Below are positions 21,791-32,103 of a DNA stretch of 64,000 bases, in pieces. The notes below the pieces were generated by a model. It was not told the DNA's origin. It worked only from the letters and a program-made list of their open reading frames with translations, and searched no databases. The stretch comes from Trametes villosa (Eukaryota > Basidiomycota > Agaricomycetes > Polyporales > Polyporaceae): assembly GCA_002964805.2 (NCBI GenBank), contig PUDQ02000045.1, positions 62,001 through 126,000 of the forward strand. Direction: 5' to 3'. Position 1 is the stretch's first letter; the number at the start of each line of letters is the position of its first letter. The position numbers and the translations under genes were made by a program.

Positions 21791-21973
21791 ATCGCCGCCC
21801 GGGAGTGCTTCTTTCACCAGAAATGGGTCGTGCGAGCACCAGGATTCCACCCTCAGCGCATCACATTCGGCACGGGCGCTACTACCTCTACGGTACGTCC
21901 CCTCCCCCTCCCCCTTCCCCTGCGCCAGCTCACCACCCATTTAACAACCCCTCCTCGCCAGCCACGCAAGAGC
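21791..21973. promoter_or_regulatory. Divergent promoter between KDZ and TET/JBP genes
   Basis: 183 bp separates the two divergent start codons. It contains a pyrimidine-rich run (CCCCCTCCCCCTTCCCCTG near 21900-21925) but no clear TATA box. Bidirectional control of a transposase and a DNA dioxygenase is inferred from position only. Confidence 0.5.
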
Positions 21974-23921
21974 ATGTCCCTCGCTCCGCCCCTCACAGCC
22001 ACAGCCAGAGCTCCCGGTGAGTTACTACTATATATTGCCTACCGCACACGTCGGGTCCACCTAGCGTGGCTTCAACTTTGGAACCCGGACAGCGGCATCC
22101 GGCGTGCGCGGTTGGTTTCACTTGCTTCGGCCTGTAGCTGACCATTCATTCCCCAGGATACCTCAATGCCCTCATTGATGCACCGGCCTTTTGTCAGGTA
22201 GGCACGCGCACCATCGGCACCGCGCGCCTCTACTAACCCCAGCCCGCTACACTACAGACACGAGGAGGCCGGGCGTTTTTGCCCTGGTCCACTGACTTCG
22301 GCACACCACTACATGCCCCGCAGGACTTCTCGCTTCAAGCCGGCAGCACTCAAGCCACGGGGGTGCTCTCGGACATGCTCGACACGATGGAGAAGTGCGC
22401 CCCCGCGCCCCCACCCGCATTGCCACCGACGATATCGACCCAGGCACGCGCCGATCGACCAGCCACCTCGCGCGCCCGGTACCCCGTTCGCCACGAGCGC
22501 CGTCAACTGCGAACGTGCAGCGCTGTCCACGCGCGCCCCGCCGAAGGTAGCGTCCGCGACGAAGGAGCTGTACCAGGCGAAGCAGCGCGCGAAGCGACGG
22601 CGTCAGACTGCGCGGGAACGCGCTGCAAAGGCGTCCGGCGTGGTTGACGCGATTGGGGCCAGCCTGAAGGCCGTCGCTGTCAAGCGGCGGGCGCAAGCGA
22701 AGGCCATCCGTCTCAATGAGCTGCGGGGCCTCGCGGGCGCCCTGGCGTCGACCACCACGCCGCTGTCTTTCAGGGACCACAGGCTGCCGGCTTCAAAGTC
22801 CGGGTACATCGCCTGGCGCGTCAAAGCAAGCGCGTCGGACAGCCGAGCTGTGTCGCTACAAGAGCTGCTGGAGGACGGGTTTGAGCACGTCCGTTGGGAT
22901 GGCCGGTAAGCGTTCAAGTGTGCGTTGCTATTAGGGCTCTGTAGAACTAACGTGCTGCATCAAGCACGCCTCGCCCGCTCCTCGACCGCGACGGCACAGT
23001 CTTCGCTGTGCTGGCGGGCTGTCCCAATGATGCAACCTGGGATGACGCCGCACGCGAGGCGGCATCATTGTTGGAGGGCGCGCGCCGCGCGCGCGAGGCG
23101 TTCGGCACGCAAGGCATTCACCGCCGCGGAGCGTACCCGTGCATCACGACGGGTATATCCTACGGCGGCGGGCAGACGGTATGCTACTACGGACTGTGCT
23201 GCACGCGCGCCCCTCTAACCAGACCTCCAGTATCCGAAGAACTTTTCCAACCCCGAGCCGGTCCAGCGCATCGCTGATGATCTTGTCGCTAGCCTGTGCA
23301 TCGAGCACCTTGCGCACTTTGGTAGTAGTAAGTACGCTCCCACCACTGACTAGCGTACTGCACGTACTGAAGCTCGCTCAAGGCGTGCTTCGGCTCTTTG
23401 CCCCGCGTCTGCACGGGTATTACAGGCGCACGCTGGACGGCTTGTGCGCGCGCGACAAAGACCTCGCCCCGCTCTTCCCGCGCAGCGCCTTTGCGGCCTG
23501 CACGTTCAACCTCGGTCCCAAAACCGTGACATACGTGCATACGGATGGCTTCAATCTGCCCTGGGGCTGGTGCGCGGTCACGGCACTTGGCGACTTCGAT
23601 CCTACAAAGGGCGGACATCTCGTCCTATGGGATCTGAAGATGGTCATCGAGTTCCCGCCAGGGGCGACTATCCTCATCCCATCGGCTGTCCTCCGCCATT
23701 CGACCACCCAGCTGCACGACGGTGAGACTCGCTACTCATTCACGCAGTACTTTGCCGGCGGACTCTTCCGCTGGGTAGACTATGGATACCGCCCCAAGAA
23801 GGTCTTCGACGAACTGCAGAGGCTTGAGGGATGGTCGCGGCCAGCCGGTCCGGCCTGGGGGCAGGATGGCCTGCAGATGTTGAGTAAGTGGGCGGAATTT
23901 GCAGACTTATACCAACAGTAG
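21974..23921 (+). CDS. TET/JBP-family 2-oxoglutarate/Fe(II) dioxygenase
   Basis: Proposed exons are 21974-22016, 22157-22197, 22258-22905, 22965-23178, 23231-23327 and 23383-23921. The family oxidises 5-methylcytosine or thymine in DNA; the basidiomycete branch is expanded and often linked to KDZ transposons. Visible family marks are GISYGGGQ (about 23155-23175), the Fe-binding HTD motif (His-x-Asp, 23538-23546), GGHLVLWDLKMVIEFPPGATILIPSAVLRHS with the distal His, and ETRYSFTQY with the 2-oxoglutarate-binding Arg, then GGLFRWVDYGY. A basic N-terminal region (KQRAKRRRQTARERAAK) suggests nuclear targeting. One problem is that exon 3 switches frame between about 22430 and 22500, which needs a small unseen intron or is a 1-nt lesion. 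All catalytic residues I can recognise are present. Confidence 0.85.
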
Positions 23922-24161
23922 ACATCTCGCATAGGTACTACCTTAGATCCACCCTAATGAATTCGCGCGCGCGCTGAGGCCAGATGCGTGGTGAGACGCG
24001 TCTCGTCTGGGCGCGGTAACATCTACCCGGCGCGCGGACGCAGTCTCCCTTCATCGATCGAGGAGTGAGACGCGTCTCACCATCCAGTAGCGCCTGCGCG
24101 CCGTCCAGTCGCGCCGCCATCCCGCTGTGTTAGCACGCCCCTGTCTCCTCTTGCTTGTCTC
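23922..24161. promoter_or_regulatory. Intergenic region with two GAGACGCGTCTC palindromes
   Basis: GTGAGACGCGTCTCGT begins at 23991, and the 16-bp perfect palindrome GTGAGACGCGTCTCAC occupies 24065-24080. The two sites are 74 bp apart, about seven helical turns, and each has an ACGCGT (MCB-like) core. Nothing coding is evident. They lie downstream of the TET/JBP gene and upstream of the small gene at 24162. Confidence 0.6.
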
Positions 24162-24902
24162 TTGCCACCCCACGAAGCTCGCGCCCGCTGCTTTTCATCA
24201 CTCGCACACCTGGAACAAGGCGTCGACATGCAGGACCCTGTGCAGGATGCTCAGGCTGAGCGGGCAGCTCGAGCCAAACTCCTTCGCAAGGCTCGCAATT
24301 TGCGCCATCGCGAGAAACTCAAGCAGTCAGTACCGGGCTGCAGTCCGCCGCTTTCGATTCGTTCTCTAATCTACCGACTTGCACAGGCGGAAGGCCAGCC
24401 GGGACGCCCCTACCGCGGCGGCTGCACTCCAAGTCGCAGTTCAACCGATCGTGGCCAGGTGAGCGTCGCACTTCACTACAGCGTCAATGGCCCCCTGCTG
24501 AGCTGAGACTAACACAGGCAGAACGCCATCCTGATTCCACGCATGCCAAACACGGTGCTGACCTCCGCCCTCGCCGTGCTCAATTCGCGCCTCCGCAACT
24601 GGGGATTTTGATATGATAGAGATGGGCACATTGCCGCAGTAGACGAGGACCTTTGAAGTGCGCAGGAGTCGGCGGAGGCGTACGAGGGCTGGGTAGGGCG
24701 TTGGAATAGCTGGGTAATGGAAGGTGATCAGATTCTAGACGACATGGAGGTTTTGCTGGGAGATGGCATGCTGGACAGTCTTGGACATCAGGATGCCCTG
24801 TCTATGTGGAGGTCCATGACCTCTGTTGTCTTTCAGGCGCAGTGGATGATCGCTGTTGCAGAAGCCCGCGCCGATAGCACAGAGACTGTAAAAGCAATGT
24901 AA
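24162..24902 (+). pseudogene. Small decayed gene, unknown product
   Basis: Exon 1 (start at 24162 or ATG 24228, MQDPVQDAQAERAARAKLLRKAR) is helical and basic. Two introns with good GT..AG ends follow, leading to a segment ending in LNSRLRNWGF. After a stop near 24611 the sequence still looks coding (DGHIAAVDEDL, then ESAEAYEGWVGRWNSWVMEGDQILDDMEVLLGDG to 24902) but is broken by a frameshift and a TGA. I do not recognise the family. The pattern suggests a former nuclear, coiled-coil protein. Confidence 0.45.
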
Positions 24903-25007
24903 CAGATCATACAATTGAAACGTTCCAGAGCACTACAGCGCGTCGAGCTACACGACATACAAGGACTTGCTACCAGGCCGGCGAGATATACAGCGTGGTG
25001 GCCGGGT

Positions 25008-26149
25008 CTACAGCTCGCTGCCGCTGTACGCGTACAGTTGCTCGTCCTCATCGTCCTCACCGTCCTCGTCGATCTCGACGACGGGGACTCCCACCTCCCC
25101 CTCCATGTAGCTCTCGACGAAGAACCGCGCCGCCTGGGCTCGCGTCGGGAACGGGACGATCTTCATGCCGGGGTGCCATCCTGCATTGAGGAGGGCTGTC
25201 GGTCTGTTTCAATTAGCTAAGCATCCGATAAGCAGGAGCATGTGGACGTACCTATCGTGATACACGCCGGGGCGATCACCGCGCACCACAACGTACATCG
25301 TGTTCCCCGGGCGCACAACGATCTGCTCGAGCCCGCGCGCCGAGCCTGTGCCCGCGCAGTTGCCGCCCTTGGCAGCGCGCGAAGTGGACTTTGAGGCAGC
25401 GCTCGTCGACGAGGCGACGCTAACGCCCGAGGAGCGAGTACGGTGGCGAGGAGCGCGCGTGTTCGAGGCCGCTGACTTGGAGGGCGAGCGGGCTGTATCT
25501 CCTCGAGGGCGGCCCGAGATTGGGGTGCTTGACCGAGAGTTGCTATCGGCGTCGAGGGCGCTCGAGACACTGGATTCCCTGGAGATTGAGGATGCGGGCG
25601 AGGCCGGGGTTGGAGAGCGCCTGCGGGTGGTGCGCCTGCGTCGCGGGGCAGCGCCCTCCTCTGCTGCCTCTTGCGGGAGGCGGATAGGGATAGCGGGGGG
25701 AGGAGAGAGGATGGGGACGGTCTGTTCGTACGTGGCATCGTCCGGTGCGCTTGTATCACGCTTTTCCCCAGTCAAGCCTGGCGTCGCGTGTGCCGGACGA
25801 GGCGCGGGAGGGACCCAGTTGGGGAGCTTGGACGGGCCCTCAGCCCATGCAGTGCGCGCATCTTCGAGGCGGCGGAAAGACTTGTGGATACCGCCCGGAA
25901 AAGCTGACACCATTGCGCTTGTGAGGCCCCTACCGGACATTTAGTACACGTCGTGGCAATGATTCGAGACACTCACCAGTTGTTAAAGAGCCCGATGGCT
26001 CGTCCTACCCACACAACATAGGTCTTGCCCTTGGGGCAGCGGGCGCCGATCGGGACGATGAAGCCGTTGGCATCGAGCTTCGGGGTGTCGCCCAGGGACC
26101 CAGTGAGCTGGTCCCAGTCTTGGATGAGAACCGGGCTGACCCTTCCCAT
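25008..26149 (-). CDS. Protein with two RNase H1-N-terminal-like (Cauli_VI) domains
   Basis: The start is MGRVSPVLIQDW at 26149, with introns at about 25921-25980 and 25206-25256. The first domain is TYVVWVGRAIGLFNNW followed across the intron by FPGGIHKSFRRLEDARTAW. The second is TMYVVVRGDRPGVYHD followed across the intron by PTALLNAGWHPGMKIVPFPT and ARFFVESYMEGE. Both fit the compact fold found at the N-terminus of eukaryotic RNase H1 and in caulimovirus protein VI, which binds RNA/DNA hybrids or double-stranded RNA. Between them is a Ser/Arg-rich linker of about 150 residues. No catalytic RNase H domain is present. It is divergent to the gene at 26380. Confidence 0.65.
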
Positions 26150-26379
26150 GAGAGCAAGGCGAAAGAGCAGGTAGCTGCAGCGAAGGCAGGAAGCAGGGAG
26201 AGTTGGTGGTGGTGGGGAGATAAGGAACAGCGCATCCCGGCGGCTCAGGCTCGCGCATCGATCAAGTTCGGTTTGCTCACGTGATCCCCTTGAGACTTGC
26301 GCGCGTGGCTCCGGTTTCGACGCGCCGCACCTCCTCCTCCACCTCCCGTCGTGTCGCTTGCTGCTGAAAGCCCTCCGAC

Positions 26380-29300
26380 ATGGCGCCCCCTGTGAACTTC
26401 GATGCGACCGACATCACCGCTAATTGCGCGCCGAATACGAGCTCCCAAGCCACACGCGACCGGCGGAAGAAGAGACACCAAAAGGAGAAGAAGGGAGGCA
26501 AGGCCGGGAACCAGGGCAACTTCCACGGCGCCCGGAAGGCGTTGTTGGACGAATACTTCCCGGAATTCGCGGAGATCAAGGGGTCGGGGCGCACAGTTAC
26601 GAACAAGTACTGGGACAAGCTCTTCGCGGCATACTGGGCCAAATTCCCCTGGTACCTCCCCCTCAACAAGGAGCCCGAAGATCTTCACGAGTATCCGGCG
26701 CCCAAATCTAGCCCTGAGGTGGACGAGGAGCATGGCAAGGTTGTTGCCAAGACACAGCAGGTAAGTAGCGCATTCCTATTTCTGCAGGCATGTCCTGACG
26801 TCTTACACTTCCTATAGCGCATCAAGAGCCACTTGGGCTACCGCTACACCCAAACACAGCTCAAGGAGCAGAACCCCTGGCGCCCCCTCCTTGCTTGTCT
26901 CAAGACCCGAGCGAAGGCCCTTCCGCCGCCGCGCCGCGTGGCAGGTGTTCATGAATCAGAACCCGGACACGGTCAATGAGCTTTTTGAGGAACGGTGGGC
27001 GGGCAAGGACCTCCCGAAGGAGGAGCATCTCAATGCTCGCGGTGAGATCGCGCGCGAGCTGTTCGCGCAGGAGCCGAAGGAGGTACAAGACGCGCTCGAG
27101 GTAGAGGCCGATCGAACGCACCAGGAGGATCTCACCGCGTATCAAACGGCTGCCCTGCCTGCAGCGGAGGAGACAGACGAAGATTCGCTCAACCGGTATG
27201 TACACGTCTCCGATGGATCCTCTCTCAAGCTCACCTCATACAGTGCGCGCCAGGACTTTGCGACAGTCGTGCAGCCCCTCCTAGAGCTTCTACAGGAGTA
27301 CACGGGCCTCTACTGCACGCTCATCGCCGGAGTACCGCTCCCCGCAGGCCCACAGGAGTTCTTCCTCAAAGTGTGAGTACGCTCATCCGGGAGGAGGCGG
27401 CTTGCTCATCTGTGTGATCTAGCGTCACGAGCGGCCGGACGGCTGGCCCCGTGCCCCAGCCATGGCACGTCTACGAGAAGGAACACTTCTCCACAGATGT
27501 GATGCACTCCTTCACGCGCTTCCTGATGAAAACGCCAGGTACGTCGAACCCAGCTCGTGTTGTATTGCATCACTAACACTCCGCATAGAGTACATTCAAC
27601 GAACGAACGGCGCGGGATCGTCCAACGCGGCAGGGCAGAACAGTCCCTCCCCGAGCGATTCGGGTCTGGCAGCACTCTCGTCCCTCGGCCTGAAGATCTC
27701 TCCTCTCCCAAGCCCATCCGCCGGCGCAGGGGCACGTAGTGGAGCCGCACGGCGAAAGGGGAAGCAGCCGGCGCGCGCATCGCTTCGCAGCCAGAAGGGC
27801 GAGGAGCCGGACGCGACCTCGAGCTCAGAGAGTTCGGATGACGAGGAAGATGAAGAGGATGACGAAGACGATAGCGACGACGTCTCGGAGGAGGAGGAGG
27901 AGGAGGAGGAGGAGGAGGAGGAGGAGGAGGAAGAGGAGGAAGGAGACGAGCTCGCCGGGGAGGAGGCGTCGGGAAAGCCACGTGCTCCTACCCCCACCAT
28001 GGAGGAGCTTGGGTTTAGGGGCGCGATGGCTGCGAGGCTGAACGCGCTCCCGGCTCGACAGCGCCGCGCGCAAATGTTCCGGTGGAGTTTCGCCTCGGAC
28101 TGGGAGCGCGAAGCCGAGAACCTCCGCGCTCAGAACACCGACGCCATGTCCGAAATCTCTCGCAAGTACGGTGTTCCCTTCAAGAAGCCAGAGCAGAAGA
28201 AGCGAAGGGCGAAGAAGCATGCGCCCGACGCGTCTACCGCATCACAGCCCCCAAGGCGGTCAGGTCGCCTTCAGGCACGAGGGGATGATGGTGCCTCTGT
28301 GCCCACATCCCCTGGAGCTGCGACGTCTAAGCCGCCGACGCCCCCGCCTGCAACGTCGAGCACGCCCGCCGCATCGAACACGCCCACCGCGACGAACTCC
28401 CCCGCCGCGATCAACACGCCCGCCGCAACGAACACGCCCGCCACGTCAGACCCCGCTGCGGCGTCGAACACGCCCGGGGCTACCAGCGCCCCCGCCGCGT
28501 CGAACGGCGCCCCTGCCGCGTCGACCACGCCCGAGGCCATCAACGCACCCGTGACATCGAACGCGCCCGCGGCGTCGAACGCGCCCGCGGCGTCGAACGC
28601 ACCCGGCGCGTCAGACGCCTCCGCGCCGTCGAACACGCTTGCAGCGTCAAAGGCGCCCGCGCCCACCGCGCCCGCACCCACAGCGTCCACCACGGCTGAT
28701 CCGCCGCGCCCGCGCCCGCGCGCCCCTCAAACGACGTCTGCCACGCCTGCCCCCACAACACTCTCTGCGCCCGCGCCCGCGCCTGCAACTTCCACTACGC
28801 CCGCTCGCCCAGCTCCTGCAACCGTCTCGACGTGGCCATCGACATGAGCGGATGGCCATCGTGGATCAAGGAGGCGTTCAAGCGCCTGGACAGAGAAGAC
28901 TACGGGGAGGACTTCCGTCGCGCTGTCGCCTGGTGGACGGTGTACGAACGCACGCACGAGTGGGAAACCACGGTGAGTACGCTCTCGTGTAGGCTAATAT
29001 TATTCTTTTTTGCCGATCTACTTGCTCAGACAAAGAGCCTCCCGACCAAGGCCCGCCCGCCTGCGATTGCGGAGTGGGTCAAGTACGGGCGGAAGCTGGA
29101 CAAGAACCCAAAGATACCCGACGACGAGGTCTACGCACGCGCCTGGAACGCGTGGTGGCTGGAGCTACAGCCGGATTGGCGGAAGGACAAGCATGGCGGG
29201 ACTCTCCGTGTGGGCTCGGGACCATGGGGGGCACTCGATCACCCCGGGAAGAACGGCGTATTCATGGCGCTCCTCTCCCTCATGTGGTGGAAAGACGCTG

Positions 29301-29509
29301 CCATCGCTACCGAGGATGAGTGCCAGGAGGCCGTTCTTGACATTGGATGGGTGATCTGGCAGATGGTGTCCAGTGGCGCCCGGGTTGGAGGGTAAGTCTT
29401 CAGTACACCTTCTGCTTCTTCCGCCATATTCACATACTAATTGGCCTGCAGAAAGTGTCCAGCAGATCCTGAGCAGCCCACCAGCAAGGCCAAGAAAATG
29501 CGTCACTAG
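26380..29509 (+). CDS. HMG-like nuclear protein with acidic and Ala/Pro-rich repeats
   Basis: The start is MAPPVNFDATDIT at 26380 and the TAG is at 29507. Introns of about 48-60 nt are visible (for example 26761-26818, 27196-27242, 27375-27421, 29391-29450). The layout follows the gene at 909: an N-terminal helical segment (DEYFPEF, TNKYWDKLFAAYW), an HMG-like region (WQVFMNQNPDTVNELF to EADRTHQEDL), a LIAGVPLP segment, then a poly-Glu run (27890-27950), an Ala/Thr/Pro minisatellite (28330-28700) and a conserved C-terminal block (GWPSWIKEAFKRLDRED; WWLELQPDW; GIFMALLSLMWWKD-like GVFMALLSLMWW). A frame change near 26935 looks like a 1-nt lesion, and another near 28735-28815 can be solved by a 74-80-nt intron. 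It may be functional or lightly decayed. Confidence 0.65.
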
Positions 29510-29691
29510 TAGTACTACCTATGTTGAACTGTCCCTCCCTGTATGCGTGCACCGTCTCCCCCTGTACAATTTTGTTATGTGCTGAATATACCTATTGTGT
29601 GCTTCATTGACGTCCTGGTGATTGCCCCCTACCTGCCTGCAGCTTGATTAGAGAATAAACAACTTATTGTGGATCATCGCTTGCTGCCCAA

Positions 29692-30000
29692 GTGTTAAGC
29701 GCCGGCGCGAGGCTACGGGCCGCTTTGGGAGGCTGCGGAGCGCCCGGAGGAGGCGGTCTACCGTTTTGGGACGCTATGCGCCACCGACGGGAGGTGCCGA
29801 GCTGCTTTCGGACATCCTGGCGGGCGTTGCGGAGGAAAGGAGGCCAACCTACCGCTTTAGGAAGGCAGCCGAGAAGCCGAAGGGGGCCCAAGAGGCACCC
29901 CCGGAGGCCACCGGGGGAACCTGAAACTTCAGGTGTACAGCCGGCTTTATTTGTATCGCGGGCCGGGCTAACAACCGGTTGTTGAAGTTTCATTCCCACA
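29692..30000 (-). repeat. Right terminal inverted repeat of the 18-kb element
   Basis: Inverse copy of 11924-12232, with the palindrome AACAACCGGTTGTT at 29970-29983. Differences from the left repeat are few. The 182 bp between the stop of the preceding gene and this repeat hold nothing else I can identify. Confidence 0.93.
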
Positions 30001-30004
30001 CCAG

Positions 30005-31336
30005 CAGCTGGCCCTCCGCGGGCTTGTCCGCGCCCTCCGCCGTCGTGCCCAACGGACCTGCGCCCGCGGTCTGCCGGGCGCCGGACCTCGTCATCACCCG
30101 CTCCAGCCGGACCTCCTCCAGCACCCGCTCCCAGTCCTTCTCGTTCGAGTCGAACTCGTCGGAGTCCATCGGAATGTACTCCGACTCCTCGTCATCGGGG
30201 TCGGAGTCGGGTGCGCGGTGGCGGCGACGGATCATCGCGCGGTATACTGCCGTGCAGTACCCCACGATGACCTCCTCACGGTCCTCGATGGCCTCGCACC
30301 TCGCCTCCCGCTCCACCGCCAACTCATGGCGGAGCAGCTGCACCTCTCCGAGGAGAGCGTGCATCAGCTCCACCCCGCTGAGCGGACCTGGCCCCGCGGA
30401 CCAGATGTTTGCGGCCGCCAGCGCCGCGGTCGGGTTGCTGGGCACCATCGTGAAGAATGGCACCCCCGTCCCGGGCGCTGGGTGAACGGGCCCCGCTGGT
30501 CCGCCGCCTCCGCCACCTCCGGCTGCTCCAACTCCGACACCTTCGCCCACTCCCCCGACGGCGACCCCACTTGCGCGACTCGGCCCCGCCTGGGGTTGAG
30601 CCGGCGCGGGCTTGCGGGGCGTCGACTCCGGCGACGAGTCAACCTTGCGCTTCTTCTTCGGCCGGTCGTCCTCCTCCGACTCCACGTCCGCCTTGGCGGG
30701 CTTCTTCCCCGCCTTTTTGTCGGCCCTTGCCGCCGCCTGCTCCGCCTTCTTCGCCGCCACACGGTCGGCGTTGTCCCGCTCGTGCTGGCGGAGTCGGTTG
30801 GTGAGCTCCGGGGGCATGCCGCCACGAGCCCCGACGCACGGTTTCTTGTGGTGCTGGCACTCCGTGCAGGAGCTCGTCTTCGGGCCTTGCCAGAAAAGGC
30901 ATTCCACGTCGTTGTTGCCGCAGTGGTGGCAGGGGATCCTGTAATAAGGCCGTTAGCCACTCCCTTACTCCGCCAACCCCGCCACGTCCGACTTACTCCG
31001 GCTGGATGAGCTCGCCATCCTCATCCTCGTCGTCAACGTCGATCGGCTTGCGCTTTTCTCCGCGCGGCTGGCCCTACGTCGGGGTTAGCTCCGACATCCG
31101 AACCCCGAACCCCGCCGCGTACTCACCTCGAGCGCGACGTTCCGCGCCACCACCCGATCCCGCTCGATCTGCGCCAACCTCTCCTCCTCGGCCTCCCTCT
31201 CCGCCCGCGCCTTCTCCTCCGCCGCTTTTCGCGCCTTCGCGGCTGCCCGCTCCGCCTTGCTCTGCGCGAAGAACTCCAACACGCGGTCCTCGTAGTCCGA
31301 CTCCGTCTCGTCGGGCTTGCGTTTGGGGGCGTCCAT
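30005..31336 (-). pseudogene. 5' part of the gypsy-1 antisense gene: Zn(II)2Cys6-type protein
   Basis: Exons are 31127-31336 (MDAPKRKPDETESDYEDR, then a Lys/Glu/Ala coiled coil), 30997-31073 (acidic, DVDDEDEDGE) and 30938 down to the insertion point near 30005. Exon 3 opens with six cysteines spaced C-x2-C-x6-C-x10-C-x2-C-x6-C, which is exactly the Zn(II)2Cys6 (Gal4-type) spacing, although the first loop (GNNDVE) lacks the usual basic residues. A Lys-rich nuclear stretch (DDRPKKKRKV), a Gly/Pro-rich part and an acidic tail follow. The gene runs antisense to pol, lies between pol and the 3' LTR, and is interrupted by the 18-kb element. It resumes at 11923. Confidence 0.75.
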
Positions 31337-31507
31337 TGTCGGGGTTGGCTGGTGCGGAGGCGTCCCTGTAGACAGGATATAGTTTCTCCTACAGTTGCTG
31401 TAGCGCGAGTTACAGTTTCTCCAGCAACACCAGGGACTGAAGTTGCTGGAGAAACTATGTCACGGACTCAGCTTCCAAAGGAGGTAAAATGTGGAAAGTG
31501 CAGAAAA

Positions 31508-31590
31508 TGGCACTAGCAGGGATTGAACCCGGGACCTCCATGATCTGAGCATCATTAGAGTTACTAGTGCTTACCACTGCACCACCAGTC
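31508..31590 (-). ncRNA. tRNA-like sequence, left copy
   Basis: Read on the minus strand it has an A-box-like GGTGCAGTGGTAAGC and a perfect B-box GGTTCAATCCC, ending TGCTAGTGCCA. The acceptor and T stems pair poorly, so it is a tRNA-derived promoter rather than a working tRNA. Confidence 0.6.
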
Positions 31591-32103
31591 TGATATTTTC
31601 TCTAGGGTGTAATCCCAATATATCACTATCTTTTGGCTCCCCTATACCTATAGTAAGTGTCTATAGAGAGTATCTAAAAAGCGGTCAAAAGTGCGACCAA
31701 ACACCATACTATAGGGGTTCTTATACTGTACCTATATGACCAATCCGGCGGGTCACAGGTCACACGGACCCCCGCCGCACCGGATATGGGTCGGTGTCCC
31801 GCGTCACAGCAGTCCCCGCCGCTTTGGGGCTGGCCAAGGCCCGGTCACAGCCAAAAATTGGCGCCGGAGCGGCCCTGCGGGGCCACCGCGCCGCTTTCCG
31901 TACCGGCCGGTCACAAACTGCCGCCGGTTGCGCCGCTTTGGGCGGCCGCGCCGCTTCCGTCCGCCCGGTCACAGCCCAAACCCCGCGCCGGATTGGTCGT
32001 ACAGCTACAGTAGCCTGTATAGAGTGCATATTGAGCTACTATAGAGGCTGGGGGGGGCAAAAAAGCGGTGATATATTGCAATTAGAACCCTGAAAAAGCA
32101 ACA

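Larger units (their letters stand above)
11924..30000. mobile_element. 18.1-kb element with 309-bp terminal inverted repeats and cargo genes
   Basis: The ends are inverted copies of 309 bp (11924-12232 and 29692-30000). The element splits the antisense gene of gypsy-1. The flanks CCACCATCTGG (11913-11923) and CCAGCAGCTGG (30001-30011) match at 9 of 11 positions and may be a decayed target duplication. Inside are two KDZ transposase fragments (minus), a MULE element nested between them, a TET/JBP dioxygenase (plus), a decayed small gene, a Cauli_VI-domain protein (minus) and an HMG-like gene (plus). The superfamily cannot be fixed: long TIRs and a 9-11-bp duplication would suit a MULE, while the divergent KDZ-TET pair would suit a KDZ element. 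Confidence 0.8.

Noticed and set aside
24717..24902. Independent small gene (61 codons)
   Set aside because: It has no promoter or upstream stop logic and reads as the continuation of the decayed gene beginning at 24162.
30218..31009. 263-codon plus-strand frame opposite the antisense zinc-cluster gene
   Set aside because: It lacks splice logic and cysteine spacing, and the minus-strand reading explains introns and domains.
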